A DNA stretch of 10,633 nt from Acidobacteriota bacterium (GTDB taxonomy: Bacteria > Acidobacteriota > Terriglobia > Bryobacterales > Bryobacteraceae), in assembly GCA_023380575.1 (NCBI GenBank), contig JAMCRM010000118.1, positions 1 to 10,633 of the forward strand, read 5' to 3'. Both the position numbers and the translations under genes were made by a program. A model generated the notes under the pieces. The model did not search any database. It had not been told where the DNA came from and saw only the letters and a list, made by a program, of their open reading frames with translations. Within the stretch, counting starts at the first letter, position 1; each line of letters begins with the position of its first letter. Shown piece after piece: positions 7,164 to 10,633 of the stretch.

Positions 7164-8456
7164 ATGGGCATGGGATACGTGCTTTACCGGGCACGCACAA
7201 GCCGGCGGGTGGAAGGTAACCGGGCCCTCAACGAGGCAGTCCGCCTGGCGAACCAGGCGGGGCTGCCGGTGCTGTTCTATGAAGAATTGCCGTGCGGCGC
7301 GCCCTACGCCAGCGACCGCCTCCACACCTTCGCCCTGGAGGGTGTTCCGGAGACCGCCCGGCGGCTGGAACAGATGGGGATCGGGTACGTCTTTTACCTC
7401 CCACGGCGGAGAAGCGATCCGCAGTCGCTGGTGGACCGGCTGGCGGCCTGCGCGGCGGAAGTGGTGACGGACCGGGACCCTCTGGTGCCCGCCGCGCCGA
7501 ACCGGCAGGTGGATTCCAGTTGCATCGTCCCCATGGACCTCATCGCCAAGCGGGAGTATGCCGCTTACAGCATTCGCCCGAAGATCAGGAAACTGTTGCC
7601 GAAGTACCTGAAACCGCTCGAAATCCCACGCGTCGCAACGCGCTGGCAGGGCCGCCTGCCGCAGCATACCGAGGTCATCGCGGAGCGCATTCCAGGCTTG
7701 GTGGCCGAATGCGAAATCGATCACTCGGTTGCGCCCGTGCGCGGCATTCGGGGAGGCCGGGCGGCAGCCCTCCAAAAGCTTGCCGCCTTTCTCGATCAGG
7801 GCCTGCGCAACTACGCGCGCGAGCGGAACAACCCGGCAGCCCACAGCACCTCCGGGCTCAGCCCGTATCTGCGGTGGGGATTCATCGGTGCTCTCGAGGT
7901 AGCGCTGGCGGTGCGGGAGTACGCCGAACGCCACAAGCTGATAGCGGAGGAATTTTTGGAGGAACTGATGGTCAGGCGCGAACTGGCTTACAATTTCGCC
8001 TGCCACGCCCCGCCGCCTTACACGCTCCACAGCCTGCCCGGCTGGGCCCGCCAGTCTATCGACGAGCACCGGGCCGACCACCGCGAGCCCGTCTACAGCC
8101 CGGAGCAGTTTGAACGGGCCCTCACGCATGATCCATTGTGGAACGCCGCCCAGCAGGAACTGCGCAAACGCGGACGGATTCACGGCTATTACCGCATGTA
8201 CTGGGGCAAGAAGATCATCGAGTGGTCCGCAACGCCGGAACAGGCCTTGAGCACCATGATTCATCTCAATGACCGCTATGCGCTCGACGGGTTGAATCCG
8301 AACGGCTACGCTAATATCCTCTGGTGTTTCGGGCTGCACGACCGCCCCTGGCCCGAGCGGCCCGTTTTCGGCAAGGTGCGTTATATGTCTTTTGATGGTA
8401 TGCGCCGAAAGACCGCGGTCGAGGCATATATTCAAGAAGTAGAAGCGCTGCCATGA
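7164..8456 (+). CDS. Class II deoxyribodipyrimidine (CPD) photolyase
   Basis: Light-driven FAD enzyme that splits UV-induced cyclobutane pyrimidine dimers. The 430 residues contain the class II signature: YNFACHAPPPY (276-286), LHSLPGWA, FERALTHDPLWNAAQ, IHGYYRMYWGKKIIEW (339-354), LNDRYALDGLNPNGY, HDRPW and FGKVRYMS. Trp326, Trp347 and Trp354 have the spacing of the electron-transfer tryptophans of the Methanosarcina mazei class II enzyme (360, 381, 388), so photoreduction should be possible. The frame is open further upstream, but the ATG at 7164 fits because the protein then begins at the first Rossmann strand (YVLYRARTSRRVEGN) and does not run into the divergent gene. Where most relatives have a Met-Gln after the first strand, this one has Ala-Arg. 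Its stop overlaps the next start by four bases (ATGA), implying coupled translation. Class II is the less common class in bacteria. Confidence 0.93.
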   Translation: MGMGYVLYRARTSRRVEGNRALNEAVRLANQAGLPVLFYEELPCGAPYASDRLHTFALEGVPETARRLEQMGIGYVFYLPRRRSDPQSLVDRLAACAAEVVTDRDPLVPAAPNRQVDSSCIVPMDLIAKREYAAYSIRPKIRKLLPKYLKPLEIPRVATRWQGRLPQHTEVIAERIPGLVAECEIDHSVAPVRGIRGGRAAALQKLAAFLDQGLRNYARERNNPAAHSTSGLSPYLRWGFIGALEVALAVREYAERHKLIAEEFLEELMVRRELAYNFACHAPPPYTLHSLPGWARQSIDEHRADHREPVYSPEQFERALTHDPLWNAAQQELRKRGRIHGYYRMYWGKKIIEWSATPEQALSTMIHLNDRYALDGLNPNGYANILWCFGLHDRPWPERPVFGKVRYMSFDGMRRKTAVEAYIQEVEALP

Positions 8457-9334
8457 AGATCACCATTTCGGGTGCGTCCGGTTTTATCGGGCGACGCCTT
8501 ACGGTTGGATTACAGGCGCAGGGGCACTCTGTGCACATCCTCAGCCGCCGGGCGGGAAGCGGGGCGACGGCATGGAATCCGCTTGAGGGTCCTCCCCCCG
8601 CAGCCAGCCTGGAGGGCGCCGACGCCGTGGTCCATCTGGCCGGGGAACCGGTTGCCCAGCGCTGGACCCCGGAAGCGAAAGAGCGCATCCGCGGCAGCCG
8701 GGTGACCGGCACGCGCAACCTCGTATCCGGACTTGCCCGCCTGGAGCGGCGGCCGGGCGTCCTGATATCGGCTTCCGCAATCGGGTATTACGGCGCGCGC
8801 GGCGACGAACTCCTCACCGAGGCGTCCCCGCCCGGCCGGGGCTTTCTCGCCGGGGTTTGTGCGGAATGGGAACGCGAGGCGGAGGCCGCCGGGGCGTTGG
8901 GGATGCGGGTGGTGCAACTGCGCATCGGCATAGTGCTGGCGGCGCACGGCGGCGCCTTGGCCAGGATGCTGCCGGCTTTTCGGCTGTTCGCCGGCGCATC
9001 CCTGGGTCCAGGCACGCAGTGGATGTCGTGGATTCATCTGGACGATCTGTGCGGCTTGATCGAGCATGCGCTCGTCTCCCCGATCCGCGGACCCGTGAAC
9101 GGCGCCTCGCCCAATCCGGTGACCAACCGCGAGTTCACCCGGACGCTGGCCTCCGCCCTGGGGCGGCCTGCCGTTTTCCGTATTCCCGCCTTCGCGTTGC
9201 GCGCCATTTTCGGTGAGATGGCGGGGGTGCTGCTGGATAGCCAGCGAGTGTTTCCGGAGGCGGCTCGGAAGGCGGGTTTCGTATTTCAGTATCCCGAATT
9301 CCCGGTGGCGTTAAGAAAGCTACTAAAAAGTTGA
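8453..9334 (+). CDS. TIGR01777/COG1090 NAD(P)-dependent epimerase-like protein
   Basis: An extended short-chain dehydrogenase of the YfcH/COG1090 group, 293 residues, normal length. It has GASGFIG (Gly7, 10, 13), the family stretch DAVVHLAGEPVAQRWTPE (57-74), SRVTGTRN (82-89), SASAIGYYG (106-114) around the usual catalytic region, GVCAEWE and QWMSWIHLDDL (189-199). The C-terminal DUF1731-like tail (about 245-293) is present. The substrate of this family is not established; related proteins carry the misleading name SulA, or a cell-division role in cyanobacteria. The ATG overlaps the photolyase stop as ATGA and only a weak AGAAG-like ribosome site precedes it, so translation probably depends on the photolyase message. 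No terminator is obvious after it. It is only distantly related to the UDP-glucuronate decarboxylase in this window. Confidence 0.88.
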   Translation: MKITISGASGFIGRRLTVGLQAQGHSVHILSRRAGSGATAWNPLEGPPPAASLEGADAVVHLAGEPVAQRWTPEAKERIRGSRVTGTRNLVSGLARLERRPGVLISASAIGYYGARGDELLTEASPPGRGFLAGVCAEWEREAEAAGALGMRVVQLRIGIVLAAHGGALARMLPAFRLFAGASLGPGTQWMSWIHLDDLCGLIEHALVSPIRGPVNGASPNPVTNREFTRTLASALGRPAVFRIPAFALRAIFGEMAGVLLDSQRVFPEAARKAGFVFQYPEFPVALRKLLKS

Positions 9335-9408
9335 GGTAAACGTACTCTCTTTAACGTTCCCGGCGATGGGCGGTTCGTCTCGCGTGCTTCCACCCGGTTA
9401 ACATTCAT

Positions 9409-9432
9409 TTTAATAGCGAACCAGGAAAGGAG
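9409..9432 (+). promoter_or_regulatory. Possible -10 and strong ribosome site for multihaem cytochrome
   Basis: The 105-base gap after the epimerase-like gene holds TTTAAT (9409-9414), five of six matches to a -10, in a locally AT-rich patch with no good -35. AAGGAG (9427-9432) lies seven bases before the GTG at 9440 and strongly supports that start. Because the two elements lie so close together, the promoter is doubtful while the ribosome site is convincing. Confidence 0.4.
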
Positions 9433-9439
9433 TACACAC

Positions 9440-10633
9440 GTGCGCCGTTACGTCCTGCTATCCGTATTGATTGGGTCCATAGCCCTGCTCAACAGTTCTA
9501 CAACCCCTACATTCACGAAAAGAGACAAGGCCTATTATCTCGACCAGGCCACGGTGAATTTCGTGCGCCCCGGTCTGGTAGTCAAGATTCTCTCCGCCCA
9601 GATTGCGCCCGATGGCACCATCTCCACTCAGTTCCAGGTAACCGACCTGAAAGGTCTGCCCCTCGACCGCACCGGCGTCACCACGCCGGGCAACGTCTCC
9701 ACCAGTTTCATTGCGGCATACCTACCGAAGGGGCAGGAACAATACGTGGCCTACACCACGCGCCCACAGAAAAGCCCGATTACGGGCAATTCAGCCACGC
9801 AGGCGGGCACCGACCAGGGCGGCGCTTATACGCAGAACGGCGATGGCTTATATACGTACACCTTCGGCACCAAGGCGCCCGCGGGCTTCGACGCCACCGT
9901 TACAACCAGCATCGGGGTGTACGCCTCGCGCGATCTCTCCGAGTTCGACCTGGGCACGCAATACTCGAACGATGTATTAAACTTCGTGCCTGACGGTTCG
10001 CCGGTGACGCAAACCCGCGATGTGGTCGACACCGCAACCTGCAATCAGTGCCACGACCCTCTTGAAGCTCACCTGGGCGCGCGCCAGTTAGTGAAACTGT
10101 GCGTGCTCTGCCACACGCCCCAGACCACCGATCCGGATACCGGGAACACCGTGGATTTCAAGGTCATGATCCACAAAATCCACATGGGCGCGCAGTTGCC
10201 CAGCGTGCAGGCGGGGCAACCGTACCAGATTATCGGGTTCCAGCAGTCCGTCAATGATTTTTCGACGGTGGTGTTTCCGGCGGTGAGTCCCGCCAATTGC
10301 CAGATGTGCCACAAGCCGGGTCCGGCGCAGGCCAACGCATGGCTGACCAACCCCAGTCGCGCGGCGTGCGGGTCCTGCCATGACAACGTCAACTTCGCCA
10401 CCGGCGAGAATCACGTCAACCTGCCCCAGGTGAGCGATAACTTGTGCAGCCAATGCCACATTCCGCAAGGCGAGAACGAATTCGACGCCTCTATCATCGG
10501 CACCCACACCATCCCGCAGTTCTCCAAACAACTCCCCGGCGTAGTGTTCACGCTGGACCAGGTTACAGATGGCACTATCGGCAAGAACCCCACGGTAGCT
10601 TTTTCGGTGAAGGACAACGCCGGCAACCCCATC
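9440..10633 (+). CDS. OmcA/MtrC-type multihaem c-type cytochrome, 3' partial
   Basis: Likely an exported multihaem cytochrome that carries electrons at or beyond the outer membrane to extracellular acceptors. From the GTG at 9440 the frame stays open for 398 codons to the window end. Residues 1-17 (RR, then VLLSVLIGSIALL) look like a signal peptide; there is no lipobox cysteine. About 35-195 is a cysteine-free beta-rich domain. Five CxxCH haem sites follow at 201-205, 221-225, 287-291, 310-314 and 336-340. His245 and His248 in VMIHKIHMG, a stretch typical of OmcA/MtrC proteins, are likely distal haem ligands. From about 350 a second beta domain begins (VVFTLDQVTDG). This order equals domains I, II and early III of MtrC, so about five more haems are expected beyond the edge. 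The start has a strong ribosome site. Partner porin or periplasmic cytochrome genes are not in view. Confidence 0.88.
   Translation, partial: MRRYVLLSVLIGSIALLNSSTTPTFTKRDKAYYLDQATVNFVRPGLVVKILSAQIAPDGTISTQFQVTDLKGLPLDRTGVTTPGNVSTSFIAAYLPKGQEQYVAYTTRPQKSPITGNSATQAGTDQGGAYTQNGDGLYTYTFGTKAPAGFDATVTTSIGVYASRDLSEFDLGTQYSNDVLNFVPDGSPVTQTRDVVDTATCNQCHDPLEAHLGARQLVKLCVLCHTPQTTDPDTGNTVDFKVMIHKIHMGAQLPSVQAGQPYQIIGFQQSVNDFSTVVFPAVSPANCQMCHKPGPAQANAWLTNPSRAACGSCHDNVNFATGENHVNLPQVSDNLCSQCHIPQGENEFDASIIGTHTIPQFSKQLPGVVFTLDQVTDGTIGKNPTVAFSVKDNAGNPI

Noticed and set aside
7131..8435. 434-codon open frame on the minus strand opposite the photolyase
   Set aside because: It mirrors a GC-rich gene with clear class II motifs on the plus strand. 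Its product shows no recognisable domain, and long antisense frames are expected at this base composition.
8477..8489. Repeat of CCGGTTTTATCGG found also near 3559
   Set aside because: Both copies encode the Gly-Phe-Ile-Gly part of the Rossmann motif in two related dehydrogenase folds; shared function and codon choice explain the match.
9340..9359. AACGT/ACGTT inverted repeat after the epimerase-like gene
   Set aside because: The five-pair stem is mostly A-T and G-C mixed with a long loop and no T-run, so it is not convincing as a terminator or operator.

Overview
The window is dense, GC-rich chromosomal DNA from a bacterium. Gene content and protein style suggest an acidobacterium of the Solibacter/Bryobacter type: a NarI-HdrD type membrane Fe-S oxidoreductase, a class II photolyase, an OmcA/MtrC-type multihaem cytochrome and a GH51-like arabinofuranosidase. 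This assignment is an inference from remembered families, not from a search. I see no insertion sequence, CRISPR array, phage gene or rRNA, and no gene-free stretch longer than about 110 bases.

Layout. (1) 2-1420, plus: 3' part of an alpha-L-arabinofuranosidase-like glycoside hydrolase whose stop codon lies inside the 3' end of a convergent tRNA-Lys(CUU) gene (1415-1490, minus). (2) 1491-1574: tRNA leader with a perfect extended -10 (TGCTATAAT) and an 11-bp hairpin. (3) 1575-3446, minus: a large membrane-anchored Fe-S oxidoreductase (NarI-like haem b domain, two 4Fe-4S clusters, two CCG domains). (4) Divergent from it, 3534-4484, plus: UDP-glucuronate decarboxylase with a TTG start. (5) 4540-6087, plus: a NuoM-type complex I subunit that stands alone. 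(6) 6062-7117, minus: a radical SAM/SPASM protein overlapping nuoM tail to tail. (7) Divergent from that, 7164-8456, plus: class II CPD photolyase, joined by an ATGA overlap to a COG1090/TIGR01777 epimerase-like protein (8453-9334). (8) 9440-10633, plus: the N-terminal part of an OmcA/MtrC-type cytochrome with five CxxCH motifs, running off the right edge. Being open at the edge, it is easy to miss.

How the genes relate. The region is a patchwork of short transcription units. The strongest operon is photolyase plus epimerase-like protein. Three genes concern respiratory electron flow (the Fe-S/haem b oxidoreductase, NuoM and the multihaem cytochrome), but none is accompanied by its usual partners (ETF or dehydrogenase subunits, NuoL/NuoN, a porin or MtrA-type cytochrome). 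Two concern pentose sugars (UDP-xylose synthesis and arabinofuranoside hydrolysis), but they are not adjacent. I did not find a convincing undescribed multi-gene system. The points most worth a second look are the solitary nuoM with its own promoter-like site, the photolyase/COG1090 coupling, the tRNA-Lys neighbourhood and the cytochrome at the right edge.
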